Of a stretch of 64,000 bases of DNA, positions 1-10,619 are shown piece after piece (the stretch's first letter is position 1; the number at the start of each line of letters is the position of its first letter). A program made the translations under genes and the position numbers. This DNA comes from Diabrotica undecimpunctata. Its lineage: Eukaryota; Arthropoda; Insecta; Coleoptera; Chrysomelidae. The stretch lies in the NCBI RefSeq assembly GCF_040954645.1, contig NC_092809.1:136327914-136391913 (forward strand), written 5' to 3'. The notes beneath the pieces are model-generated. The model saw only the letters and a list, made by a program, of their open reading frames with translations, did not search any database and was not told where the DNA came from.

Positions 1-600
1 ATAAGGTTCATTTAAAGACTATAAAGAAAAACTCGAATTAGTCTGTCCTGTCCGCTTGACTCTGATTGGTCAAAACAAAACCAAATTTAAACTAGAGAAA
101 TATGCTTAAATTATAACATATTGTCAGTTGTATTCGAAGTTATACTAGCGATTTTATTTATATTTAATTTCTTATATTTATTACTAATTGCTATATTTGT
201 ACAAAGATTAGTTCTAAAAAATGAAATGGCATCATAAATAATTTAATAAATTAAAGAATGTTCAAGTGGTTTCGTTGAACCTCTTGAAAAAGAACTTACA
301 ATGATGTACAAACTTCTGGTGTATGTTGGTATATTATTTTATTAAAAATTTAAATTTATCCAAAAGGACTAGGACCTGAAAGTATATTTCCACTTTAAAA
401 TGACATAAAAAAGGTAAAATTTTTGACAGTTAAATTTCTAAAAATGTGGAAAATACATTTGTAAAAGTAGTTGAAACTAGCTACTGAACTAGGTTTAAAA
501 ACCTTTCAATTAGATGAAAACCATGGTTATATTTATTAAGATTATGACACAAGATCGAAGTTTTTGTATTATTATTTGATAAACTTTTCGCGCAATAATT
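1..600. other. AT-rich sequence, nothing recognised
   Basis: I see no coding similarity, inverted repeat or RNA gene here. It may be the continuation of the MULE remnant to its right or plain intron. Confidence 0.4.
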
Positions 601-870
601 TTAACGTTGATGAAGCAATTCCAAATGTAACATTTTTATCTTGTAGCGTACAAAATCTGTAAAAGAAAATTCTTGTTCAGCTGTTTCATTTTTGTTTAAA
701 ATAATATATTCTATAACATTATTTTCATCAATGTTATCAGTGCTGTTATTAATATAATGTTCTGTAATACTTTTACTGGATCCTGCAAGCCCTTTATACA
801 ATGACAAAGGTTGAACTTTTTCGCCAAAAGCTAATTTTCCGTCCAAGCATCCAATCTTCCTATTTCGCAG
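601..870 (-). pseudogene. Possible C-terminal piece of the MULE-type transposase
   Basis: An open minus-strand stretch of about 81 codons lies immediately beyond the 3' end of the LINE at 871-2819. It contains the segment EKVQPLSLYKGL followed by an acidic, Asn-rich region and FSFTDFVRYKIKML. Its position and strand fit the tail of the transposase whose middle lies at 2820-3770, with the LINE inserted between them. The assignment rests mainly on this context; the fragment alone has no diagnostic catalytic motif. It could instead be a chance ORF. Confidence 0.35.
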
Positions 871-2819
871 CTGTAAAATTATGTTGCTATATCGACTTCG
901 TCTTCTTCTTCTTTGAGTGCCCCTCCTATCGGAGATATCATTAGGGCGATTTTAATTTTATTTACTGCTATTTTAAATAATTCGTTAGTGGTACAGCCAA
1001 ACCACTCTCTTAAATTTCTCATCCAGGACATTCTTCTACGGCCTGGATTTCTGCGTCCTTGGATTTTTCCTTGCATTATATTTTGTAGGAATGTGTACTT
1101 TTATCCTCTTATCAGGTGGCCTAAGTATTTAAGTTTTCTCTTTTTTATATTCAGTATAACTTCTGGATCGTTATTTATTCTGCGTATTACATCTTCATTT
1201 GTAATTTTATCCACCCAACTTATTTTTAGTATACGGCGGTAGCACCACACTCTCATTTCTCTGTTTAATAGTCCATGCCTCAACACCGTAAAGCAAAGTA
1301 CTGAATACATAGCATTTTAACATTCTAGTTCGTAGCTGAACACTAATATCACGATTACAAAATAATTTTTACATTTTTATAAAGGTAGACCTGGCGATTT
1401 CAATATGTCTTTTTATCTCGTGATTTTGGTCACCTGTGTCATTGATGAGGGTTCCCAAGTATTTGTATTCGCTTACTTTTTTGAGTTGGGTACCGTTTAT
1501 TGCGATATTAGTGTCATATATTGGATTCTTACTGAAGGTCATATATTTAGTTTTTTTAACGTTCATCCTTATGCCGTAGTTATTACATACCTTATTCGTA
1601 CTTTCAACTAGATGTTGTAGATCTTCCGCTGTTCTTGCCATTATCACAGTATCGTCAGCATATCGAATGTTATTGATAACTTCTCCATTGACTATTATCC
1701 CTTCGTTTTCATATGAGAGAGCTTCTTGGCATATTTGTTCGCTGTAGATATTAAACAAAAGCGGTGACAATATACAACCCTGTCGTACTCCTGTACGTAT
1801 TTCTATTTCGTCCGATGTTTGGTCTTCTATTTTTATATTAGCTCGCTGATTCCAGTACAAATTTAATATTATTTGTATGTCTCTGATGTCGATGTTCTTT
1901 TCAAAGTCTATAAAGCAGGCGTGTACCTCTTGGTTAAGATCTAGGCATCTCTGTGTTAGGACATTTAAGGCAAAGAGAGCTTCTCTTGTACCTAATCCTT
2001 TTCTGAATCCCATCCGTTAATATCGATATCTAACTTTTGATAGATTCGGTTGTGGATGATTCTAAGAAATATTTTAAGCAGATGATCCATCAAGGAGATT
2101 GTTCGATGATCTGAACATTGCATTGCCTTAGTTTTCTTCGGTATGGTGACAAACTTAAACACTAACCATTCTTGAGGTATTATACCAGTACTGTATATTG
2201 TATTGAATAGATGTAATATTATGGTTACGGATTTATCATTCAAAAGCTTCAACAGTTCTGTAGATATTTCATCAGGTCTATTTGCTTTTCCATTTTTAGC
2301 GTTTCTTATTGCGTATTCTACTTCTTCTTTCAATATGTTTGGCCCAGTTGCATTGATTATCTGAGTTAAGTTATTTCTATCGTCTTCAAATAATTCATTC
2401 AGGTATTCTGTCCGTCTTTTTATTTTATTCTCTAGATCTACAATAAGATTTCCATCTTTGTCTTTAAGTATTACTTGAAGTAATACTTCATTTGGTATTT
2501 CTTTATGCTTCCTGTTATCTCTTTTACTTTTTTGTGCATATTGAACGCATCGTACTTTTTCTCATAGGTTTCCATTTCTTCACACTGTTCTTTAATCCAC
2601 GCCTCTTTAGCTTCTTTTATTCTCTTTTTTGCGCAGCAGTTTCCAAAACTACAATTGCCATTTGGACCGCCAACCTTCGAAAGGAGACGGCGCAATGAGA
2701 AGATTCTCTTTTTTATGTGTTTGTTTATTTTTTTGTATTTGTCTAGGTAATTCTTCATCTTTCTTCTTTGTTCCATCAAGTCTAATATATCTAATATCTA
2801 GTCTAATATAACTGTGTAT
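871..2819 (-). mobile_element. LINE (non-LTR retrotransposon) remnant, minus strand
   Basis: Read on the minus strand this carries reverse-transcriptase fingers and palm (2333 down to 1369), then the C-terminal region after RT with YRRILKISWVDKITNEDV and LKYLGHLIRG (about 1310-1101), and a 3' end near 880 rich in GAA triplets. It has several frame breaks, so it is dead. The 3' end (CTCAAAGAAGAAGAAGA) resembles those of the LINE fragments at 6333-6606 and 9128-9662, so all three probably belong to one family. It separates two pieces of a MULE-type transposase, which implies insertion into that element; I could not see a clear TSD. Confidence 0.8.
1369..2333 (-). pseudogene. LINE reverse transcriptase domain (broken)
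   Basis: The fragment shows the RT blocks in order: fingers with KNGKANRPDEIS and a PKKTKAMQCSDHRTISL segment, then GFRKGLGTREALFALNV, CFIDFEK, the GVRQGCILSPLLFNIYSE block, and the catalytic box RYADDTVIMA, followed by the thumb segment YKYLGTLIND. A frameshift lies near 2005, where the reading passes from one frame to another. Compared with the related RT at 57317-58366 there is a deletion of roughly 18 residues directly after the FIDFEK motif. The family is an endonuclease/RT LINE of the RTE- or CR1-like kind; I cannot assign the clade by eye. Confidence 0.85.
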
Positions 2820-3770
2820 AAATTTTTAGATAATTTAGTTAAATTTTCCTGTTGTAAATATTTAATTTTTTTAATTGCCTTATTAAGAGTAATCTTGGAG
2901 CTGCATTTCTACTATTTGCAAAATTTCAAAAACGTCTTCTCTAATATTCTTCTAAGGCAGTACTGCTAAAGTCTAATAAAGCTCTAGCATTACAAGCTTT
3001 GTCTCTATGTAGAACTATGTCTTAAAAAATACTTAGGTACTGGTATTTCACTGAAATTGTTGGTTTGGTGGTCATGTGTTGATGCGTCCCTATAAGCGAG
3101 GCACCAATATACCTTTCTTTTCCAATATTCAGTGATATATTTCTTCCACTTCGGAAATCGTTTGTTTTCAAGAATAATCTTAAATGACTCTGTGGCAGTC
3201 TGGATAGTTGATGCTAATAATATAGCTTAAAATGTCTTGGGATATTCCATTCCTTTTTTCACACAACCAGCGTTAAATTGCATTATCATCTGTAATAAAT
3301 ATTTTAGGATAATCCATTCTACCGAAGGCATTTGGTATCGATCCTTTGAGCAGTTAGTATGCTGCAGAATTATCTTCAATTGTTTGACCTTTGGTAATAA
3401 TAACTGTTTAACGCATCGCAAAATGCTGTGATATCTGTAAAAATAACATTTTTTGCAAATGGAAGATTGTGTGCTCGTTGCAAGTGTTACAATAATGACA
3501 ACAAACGGGTTTTCATTATATTTTACTAAAATTTCTTCTGCTTTATTAACTTCAATTTTTTTTTTCATTTTCTAAAAAAAAACCAATAAGGTCAGTAATT
3601 TTAGAGACTTTTACCAAGACTCTCTTTACCCCTAAAACTCCAGTTCCAACGCTAAGTCCCAAATTGTCAGTTCTCCATATATTATGCCAATGCTGCACTG
3701 AACGATATTTTGGATTAATTTCTGAATTTGCTACAAGTTTACTGTCAAAGTCAATTTCAAATTCTACAAT
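2820..3770 (-). pseudogene. MULE-type (Mutator-like) DNA transposase remnant
   Basis: Translating the minus strand and allowing frameshifts gives segments that I recognise from arthropod MULE transposases, in order: RSVQHWHNIWRTDNLG near 3690, NPFVVIIVT near 3480, RAHNLPFAKNVIFTDI with the first catalytic Asp region near 3440, VIITKGQTIEDNSAAY near 3380, DYPKIFITDDNA (second Asp region) near 3300, and FPKWKKYITEYW followed by HDHQTNN and STALEEY between about 3150 and 2920. Several in-frame stops and at least two frameshifts make it dead, and about 20 residues are missing before VIITKGQ. The element is interrupted downstream by a LINE. Confidence 0.7.
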
Positions 3771-3875
3771 ACAAAAGAAAAATATTTTTCTTTTGTATAA
3801 GCGGATAGACGAAAAGTTGTTGTTTTGGTCTATGGATATTTAACATTTCGCATATGAATTTCGCACCAAAGTAAC

Positions 3876-3980
3876 ATTCCATATACGTATTTGGCACCTC
3901 GCCGCCTAATGGTTAAAATATGGCCACGTGTCACAAAGGACCAATGGAAAAGTCCTAGGTGATAAATACATATATGGAAT
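3876..3980. repeat. Short inverted repeat, 24-bp arms
   Basis: Arms at 3876-3899 and 3957-3980 match as reverse complements at 21 of 24 positions by eye (core ATTCCATATA), with a 57-bp loop. It may be a decayed transposon terminus upstream of the MULE remnant, but no TSD is visible. Confidence 0.5.
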
Positions 3981-4199
3981 ATTTAGATGCTTCCGGTAGG
4001 AATCTATGAAAGAGTATTACCGAGCCGCAAACCCTTGTCTCTTGCCATACTGTCCCATCATAAAGCGATCAGACACCAGCATATTCTAAGTCTAAGCTGC
4101 AGATCAATTTTAGAATTTTAAACTGCTGCGTTCGCGTTTTTTATTATTCTTTACAATGAGCCAGGGTTAAAACGCGCATCCAAGTGTAATCAAAAGTAT

Positions 4200-4505
4200 A
4201 TATATCAATCGGTTTTAACACGTCTTGCGACGTTGTCTGATGCCTAATTTCCATGACACTCTATCATCCCATTGGCCCTCTCTAAGATCTCTTGCGCTCA
4301 TCGCCTTCGTTACTCCCTCTCTCCAAGATTTCTTGGGTCTTCCTCTCTTTCTGTGGTTTGGTGGTATCCATTGCATAATTGTTTTTGGGAGTCTTGAGTT
4401 ATCCATCCTCTGGACGTGTCCGTACCATATCAGCTGTTTTCGATCTGTCTGTTGTTAGGGAGCTGTCAATCCCCATTCGCTGTCTTATCTCATAATTACG
4501 TCAAA
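4200..4505 (-). mobile_element. LINE 3'-end fragment
   Basis: The minus strand encodes the C-terminal part of a LINE ORF2: an IRQRMGI segment, WYGHV-like region (one frame break), then QWIPPNHRKRGRPKKSWREG and KLGIRQRRK before the stop near 4215. The same string of motifs occurs at 43481-43819, so the two are copies of one family. Both end at a TA-repeat: here only a short TATATATA just below 4210. Confidence 0.75.
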
Positions 4506-5559
4506 AGTAAAAACAGAAAAACAAATCACGATTACAATGCAGTTAAGCCATACAAATGATAAAACTTAAGGTCACACCTACTCTAGTATATGGATATGAA
4601 AACTGGGTAATATGGCAATTTATTGGATAAATAAGAAAATACAAGTACACATATAATCAAATCAAAATTCTTATGTTTTAGGTCTACGCAGTAAAAATTT
4701 GTCTATTTTTTTTAATTTTCCTTGTCAAGTTTAATTTGCTTTTGCACCGTAAATAATTTCCATTTGGAAACACTAAAATTCATTCCGGCTCTAAAGCTCT
4801 TATCTTACGCCGTAGAAACAGTAAACATCAAAATTAAACAAAACAAAGCAAATAGTGCTTGAGAAAAAACAAAAAAGCGTGTTGCTGGCACAAAACATTC
4901 GACAAACGCTGCGTGTGTACGTGTGTTCGGTAAACAGCGAAAACAAGTGACACACACAACCCCCTTGCTCTCCCGCCTACCGTTTTTATCCCTCCGAGGG
5001 TTTTACAATGTGTTCTCCCTTAGGCCCTTCTCTACTATATACTGTTAGTTGTCACGTGAACGCTAGAGTCTTTTTAGAGGCTTTTTTAGAGTTTAGTTGG
5101 AAAAAAATGTAGCTTTTTAAGAAAATTCGCTCTAGGATATTTGTATGAGCACAAGTAAAGTTCGTTGGTAATAAAAATGTTGATTAGCTAGAACAGAAAA
5201 GATCGAAGGTTACTTTACAATAAAATAAAATCAAAAAATGACCAACAGAAACTTTTAATTATTGGTAGGTATTATATGTGTATAAATACGAAATTAAATT
5301 AACTAAGGAAAATATCTTTATGGCGGTAACTACGAGAAAAACTAAAAATCGAGAAAAATTAAAAACAAATATTAAAAAATTTAAAAAAATATCATATTTA
5401 AATAGACTTTAGAAATTTTTAAACGGGGAGAATCAACCAAAGACTAAATCAGTAAAACCGAAAAATAACCTAAGATGAAACTCAGATGGTGAACCCTACA
5501 GACTTATCCAAAGTAATATTATAGTCGTAAGCATCTACATCCCCTATCCTCTAATCATT
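4506..5559. other. No gene recognised
   Basis: Mostly AT-rich. A GC-richer patch at about 4860-5070 contains several ACGTG and CACGTG-like words and a CCTCCGAGGG run, but I cannot link it to any known element or promoter. Confidence 0.4.
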
Positions 5560-6800
5560 AAAAACCTGTACGCGTCTGCTTCTGGATATAGATCTACCTC
5601 AGCTTTTTCTATCTGGCTCTATATTGTGCAATTTTCTTGCAGTTATTGCTAGCACGCTTTAGGTCGCCAGTTTATCTGTTTGGTAGGCAGCCTCTACTTT
5701 ATAGTGCTGCTGGTCTTGGCTTCCATTCTACAATACAATACAATACAATACAATACGTTTTGTCTATCCATTGTCAGAAAATCTGGCGACGTGTCCTGTC
5801 AAAGTTCTATTCTAGCTAATTAGTTGTTTTGATAGCGTCTATTGTTTTTGTTCTATGACGTATTTTTTCATTTGGGGTTCGGTCATTCTAACAGACACCC
5901 AACATCTGACACTTCATAGTTCTCTGAGTCAGACGAATCTTGTTTAATACCTTTTATGAGTCTGAATGTTTCTCTTCCATAAGTGAGTACAGGTAACATA
6001 CAGTGGTCAAACATTTTTCTTTTGAGATATATGGGTAGATCCGATTTAAATTCATAGTTTAATTTACCAAAAGCTGCCCAGGTTAATTCTGGGTGACACT
6101 AAAATCTCACATGTCTAGTTATCTCTGCCCAACCGAATTTTATGCTCTAGGTACTTATACGACTGTTCAATATACTTTACATTAACAGCAATATTACAAT
6201 TTAGTACCAGATCAGTCATTATTTGCGTCTTGCTTATGTTAATCTTTAGTTCGACCTCCAAGAAAGCGTGGTATAATTTTTCCAACATTATTATTGCATC
6301 ATTCATTAGATCGGTTATAAGGACGATGTCATTTTCTTCTTCTTTAAGTTCCATCTTCTATCGAAGGTTGGAAATCATCATGGCTATGCGGACTCTGTTG
6401 ACTGCCGCTCTCAAAAGTTCTGCACTACTGCATTCAAACCATTGGCTTAAGTTCTTAAGCCAGGATATTCTTTGTCTTCCCAAATTTCGCTTTCCTCGGA
6501 TTTTGCCTTAATAAGTTATAATAATGCGTATTTTTGCCCTCTCATCACATGTCCTAAGTACTCAAGTTTTTGTCTTTTGATAGTTAATATTATTTCCGCC
6601 TCATTTCGATGTCATCAGCGAATCTCAAATGACTGAGTTTCTCTCCAATTATATTGATACCACACTCGTTCAGATCTGCCTTCTTACAAGTACGTTCTAA
6701 AAGTGTCGTAAATAGCTTTTGAGAGACGTTGTTTCCTTGTCATACTCCTCCCTATATACAGAATTTATTTGTTAGTTGTTTAGATGGCCTTGCGCAAGCC
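5560..6800 (-). mobile_element. LINE remnant, interrupted by a second LINE
   Basis: On the minus strand RT begins near 6780 with a GVRQG-like block and KLFTTLLERTCKKADLNE, reaches FADDI at about 6612, and resumes at 6332 with DIVLITDLMNDAIIMLEKLY and KINISKTQIMTD. The C-terminal region runs to about 5560, including LPVLTYGRETF near 5990 and a terminal AQYRARWKK-like segment near 5630. A TACAA pentanucleotide array lies inside it at 5728-5755. The RT catalytic box is split exactly at FADD|IVLI by the insertion at 6333-6606. Multiple stops make it dead. Confidence 0.75.
6333..6606 (-). mobile_element. Nested 274-bp LINE 3' fragment with 9-bp TSD
   Basis: The sequence CGATGTCAT occurs at 6324-6332 and again at 6607-6615, flanking a minus-strand LINE 3' end that encodes RISWLKNLSQWFE, VRIAMMIS and a stop, and finishes in AAGAAGAAGAAAA. 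Removing it rejoins the host reading frame at the RT catalytic box. This is a 5'-truncated LINE inserted into an older LINE in the same orientation. Confidence 0.8.
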
Positions 6801-6819
6801 GAGACATTTTTGTAGATAT

Positions 6820-7720
6820 GTTAAATCAGATACCAAATGCAGGACAATTATTCCACGTGACAGAACTTCCACGTAACTTAATACCAATATACGCCCCCAC
6901 CGCTGACAAATTTAAGAAAAACTTTTTCCAAAATTAAGAAAAAAACTTCAAATCACAGTAATAATGGGCGACTACAATACCAAAATCATCGAAGAAAGTT
7001 ATGAGAAGTACATTGGGATGTTCAGATTGGGTGAGAGAAACCAAAGAGAAAAAAGTCTATTGCAATTTTATATAAAAGAACAAATGGTAGTGAATAACAC
7101 CTCATTCAAGCTGCCATAGAGAATATTATACACATGGAAAGTACCACGAGACAAGAAGAACCAAATAAACATTAATAATTAATGTTTATTTGGTTCTTCT
7201 TGTCTCGTGGTACTTTCCATACTACCAAATAAACATTAATAATAATTAATGTTTATTTGGTTCTTCTTGTCTCGTGGTACTTTCCATGTATATAATATTC
7301 TCTATGGCAGCTTGAATGAGGTATTATTTACAAACATCTTGATAATTATTATCAAGATGTTCAAATAATATCAAGATTATACTGTGGTTAAACAGCAGGA
7401 ATTAAACTGGATGGCTCTCTGTCAGAGGAAATAAGAATTTATAATGGTGTATGACAAACATGTATTCTCTCGCCAATGCTATTCAACTTCATCATTCAAC
7501 ATCTGAATATATGTTCCGTGAAGCATTAAAAATAAGTCACCTGAATCAGTGATAAATGGAATTCTTGTCAACAATATCAGATATGCTGACGGTATAGCTA
7601 TAATAGCCAACAATTTGGGAGACCTTCAGAGACTCTTTCAGAAATTTGCGGTTTACATATCAAAATCAGAAACCAATATTCAGAAGAAATTCGTTCATGC
7701 AATAAACAAGCACGAGCTGT
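6820..7720 (+). mobile_element. LINE remnant with endonuclease and RT pieces
   Basis: The plus strand encodes an apurinic-type endonuclease segment around 6960-7160 (IMGDYNTKI, GLGERN-like FRLGERNQREKSLLQF, then LYTWKVPRDKKNQ), which matches the usual GDFNAKIG...LGERNERG...TW.SP arrangement. After a palindromic block at 7100-7361 the RT follows at 7390-7690 with a CILSPMLFNFII block and RYADG in place of RYADD. In-frame stops occur throughout. The middle of the ORF is missing. Confidence 0.75.
7100..7322. repeat. Complex palindrome inside the LINE
   Basis: A segment of about 75 bp (7100-7175) is repeated as its reverse complement at 7246-7322, and a shorter inverted copy (7175-7220) lies between them, so the core ACCAAATAAACATTAAT appears in alternating orientation four times. 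A second, smaller palindrome follows at about 7325-7370 (core ACATCTTGATAAT). The arms are nearly perfect and consist of endonuclease coding sequence of the LINE. Confidence 0.9.
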
Positions 7721-7849
7721 GATCGTCAAAATGAAAAAACAGTTGCCAGCACCGTATTTTTCTATGACTCTAATAATTAGAATGGTTGGGTGTATATGTT
7801 TACTCCTATATGGTGTGGAAAGAGAGATACTGGAAGGAACTCCTCCGTC

Positions 7850-8033
7850 ATCATCATTAATCAGCCAATCGCGTCCACTGCTGGACATAGGTTCTTTTCA
7901 GTATTCTCTACACTGGGCCGCTTGTAGCCAGTTTCCCGCTACACGTTTTATATCATCGGTCCCTCTAGTCGGTGGTCGTCCTCGGCTTCTTTTATAGTTG
8001 CTGGGCATCCATTCCATAATTCGTCTTGTCCAG
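7850..8033 (-). mobile_element. 184-bp LINE 3' fragment with 11-bp TSD
   Basis: ACTCCTCCGTC at 7839-7849 and 8034-8044 flanks this piece. On the minus strand it encodes the LINE C-terminus WTRRIMEWMPSNYKRSRG, RGRPPTRGTDDIKR, and ends in an AATGATGAT tail at its left edge. The structure is typical of a strongly 5'-truncated insertion. Confidence 0.8.
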
Positions 8034-8831
8034 ACTCCTCCGTCCATTATCATCTTTTCTCTAACTTAATCTACTACTTGTTGCAATTCGTCATGAAACA
8101 TTTCCCTTGTTGTTTGAGGCTTTTTATTTCTGGGCCGTATACTTCAAGGATATCCAGATCTTTCTTCCCCATTCTGATAGATTACGTTATAACCAACAGA
8201 GATATACATCGATCAAAAAAAATCGACGTAAAATGCCTCAACTCAGCCGATGTAGGTAGTCACCATAGCCTAGTATTAGGTAAAATAAGAATCATCATAA
8301 AATGAAATGAAATATTAGGAAACCATAACATCGAGGAAAGCTGGGAAAAACTCAAAAATATCATAATTAATGTAGCAACAGAATTACTTGGAGAGAAGAA
8401 AGTTACACACACACACACACTTATATATCAAAAAATCCTATGGTTTAGAGAGGAAGTGAAGACAAAATGTGATTTTCATCAGAAGTAACGGCAAACAAAG
8501 AAATATATATTGAGGAGAAAGAGGTAAAGGAAGCTCTAGGAAAATTTAAAAACAGAAAATCACCATGAGAGGACAGAATACCGAACGAGCTCCTAAAGTA
8601 AGGAGGACCAGATCTGACCAAACAACTACTGAAACTAATCTAAAAAATAATAGAACAAAACAGAATTCCTCAAGAATGGAGATCAAGCATCCTAATATCT
8701 CTCTTCGCAAATGAAGATAAATCGGATCCGAAAAATTACAGAGGAAATATTTATTAAACACAACGCTAAAATTAATAACAAAAGTAATAACAAATAAATT
8801 AACCGTGTCAAAAAAAAAGGAAGTTATCCAC

Positions 8832-8868
8832 TTATCGTACACAAGAGAGATACTCTTGTGTACGATAA
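8832..8868. repeat. Perfect 16-bp hairpin inside LINE RT
   Basis: TTATCGTACACAAGAG (8832-8847) is followed after a 5-bp loop by its exact reverse complement (8853-8868). It interrupts the RT reading just before the GIRQGDSLSP block. Confidence 0.9.
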
Positions 8869-9127
8869 TAAAAGTAAAAGTAAAAGAAGAACTAATTGAG
8901 CCTATTGAAGCTGACAATGGGATAAGACAGGGAGATTCCCTGAGTCCTCTATTGTTCAACCTGATTATGGATGAAATAATAAAAAAGTAAGAATTTAAAA
9001 ATAATACCAAATGGAAGAAAAACAACAGCAAATAATGTATGCTGTACCAATTTAATATAATCGCCAAAAAATTTAACATGATAATGTCCCCAACTAAGAC
9101 AAAATGCATGTTTATAAAAGCACAAGT

Positions 9128-9662
9128 TCTTCTTAGAGTGCCATATCCCTACGGAACGTCGGCGACTACCATGCTTATAGTATTTTTATACTGATCTCGG
9201 TCTTGCGCTACGTGTAGCAATTGGTCCGCTGTCAAACCTGTCCACTGCCGCAAATTCCTCAACCAAGAGAGTTTCTTCGGTCCTATCCATTTCTTTCCTT
9301 CAATTTTACCGTTGAGAATTAGCCGAAGGAACTCATATCTTGGTCCTCTGATTATATGTCCAAGATATTCTAGTTTACGCCTCTTAATAATATTTAATAG
9401 AGTTCGTTGATGTCCCATTTTTCGAAGAACTTCTTCGTTTCTAGTTCTGCTAGTCCATGGAATTTTTAGTATCCTTCGATACAACCACATGTCAAACGCC
9501 TCGATTTTATTCATGATATCGGCGTTTAAAGTCCAAGTTTCACATCCATACAAAAGTACAGACCACACGTAACATCTTGTCAACTTTTTACGGATTTCCA
9601 AATTTAATGAGTTATTGGATAATAGAGGCTTGAATTTTTGAAATGAGTTTCTTGAAATGAGA
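9128..9662 (-). mobile_element. Nested LINE 3' fragment, antisense, 12-bp TSD
   Basis: AAAAGCACAAGT stands at 9116-9127 and 9663-9674. Between them the minus strand encodes a continuous 173-codon ORF: the RT thumb and C-terminal region with KKLTRCYVWSVLLYGCETWT, YRRILKIPWTSRTRNEEVL, RRKLEYLGHIIRG, WIGPKKLSWLRNLRQWTG and a stop at 9149. The 3' end is GGCACTCTAAGAAGA. The frame is unbroken, so this 5'-truncated copy is younger than the plus-strand LINE it sits in. Confidence 0.85.
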
Positions 9663-10255
9663 AAAAGCACAAGTGATGGAGTTTAAATATCTAGGCATCA
9701 TATTATCTAGCTACGGAAAGCTTGAAACAGAAGTAAAAAATCAACTGAATAGAGCAAAAAGTACCGTAGGTTGCCTGAATGAAACAATATGGAGAATTAA
9801 AAATATCGGAAAAGAAATGTAAGGCAGAATTTACAAAATAGTCATCAGACCAATAATGACATACTTGGCAGAAACACGAGCTCGCACAGAGAGGACAAAA
9901 TGAATATTAGAAACAGCAAAAATTAAAACACAGAAAAATTGATAGTAAAACGTTATGGGACAGATCAAGAAGTACAGATATACGACGTAGGTGCAAGGTG
10001 GAGAACACTAAGGACTGGGTAAGAAATAGAAGAGTAGGATGGAATGGTCATATAAGCCGAATCACAACAAATAGAGTAGTAAAGACGGCAGGAGACGATT
10101 GCTCAATAGGAAGACGATCACTAGGAAGACCACGAAAACGATGAAACGACAATTTACTGGAGGCACATTGAAAAACAGACAGTCATATTTACTTAAAAAA
10201 AGAAGAAGAAGAAGAAGAATGGTTTGAAATTGACCTTTTTCGATATAAGCCACCC

Positions 10256-10560
10256 GACTATTTTGTCTAAAACCATAGATATTTATCTATTACTTCCTAT
10301 GAAAACGGCTCCAGTTGAAGGTCTATAATTTCTGATAATATCTTGTAGACGATATTTAAAACTTTTATGCCTCTATAATTTTCGCAGAGTCTTTCCCTTC
10401 TTGTATAGAAAAAGTATGATTCCTAATTACTAGCCTTCTGGTATGATTTCTAGTGTTCATATGGGGTAGATTAATTTATAGATACACTTTTATACCGCAT
10501 ATCCGTCAATATTAAGTATTTCTGGATTTACTCAGTCTGTCACGTGCAACACAGACGCAT
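10256..10560 (-). mobile_element. LINE RT finger fragment
   Basis: The minus strand reads as DGVNPEILNIDGY, IYKLIYPIWTLE-like and IPEGW.LGIILFLYKKG, the usual order at the start of a LINE reverse transcriptase. Several stops are present. No ends or TSD were recognised. Confidence 0.55.
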
Positions 10561-10619
10561 TTTTATAGTTTAGTTGCTTTTTGATATACATAGTTTTTTC
10601 TAATGCTAGTTTTCAACTA

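Larger units (their letters stand above)
8150..10215 (+). mobile_element. LINE remnant, plus strand, interrupted
   Basis: Plus-strand pieces in order: endonuclease C-terminus LIDYVITNRDIHR with the conserved SHHSLV near 8180-8270; pre-RT and fingers EVKEALGKFKNRKSP near 8525; RT block GIRQGDSLSPLLFNLIMDE at 8915-8980; the region KTKCMFIKAQ up to 9127; then, after a nested LINE, MEFKYLGIILSS from 9675, post-RT segments RVGWNGHISRI and SLGRPRKR, and a terminal (GAA)n tail at 10202-10217. Numerous stops and frameshifts make it dead. The catalytic YADD segment itself is degraded around 9040. Confidence 0.8.
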
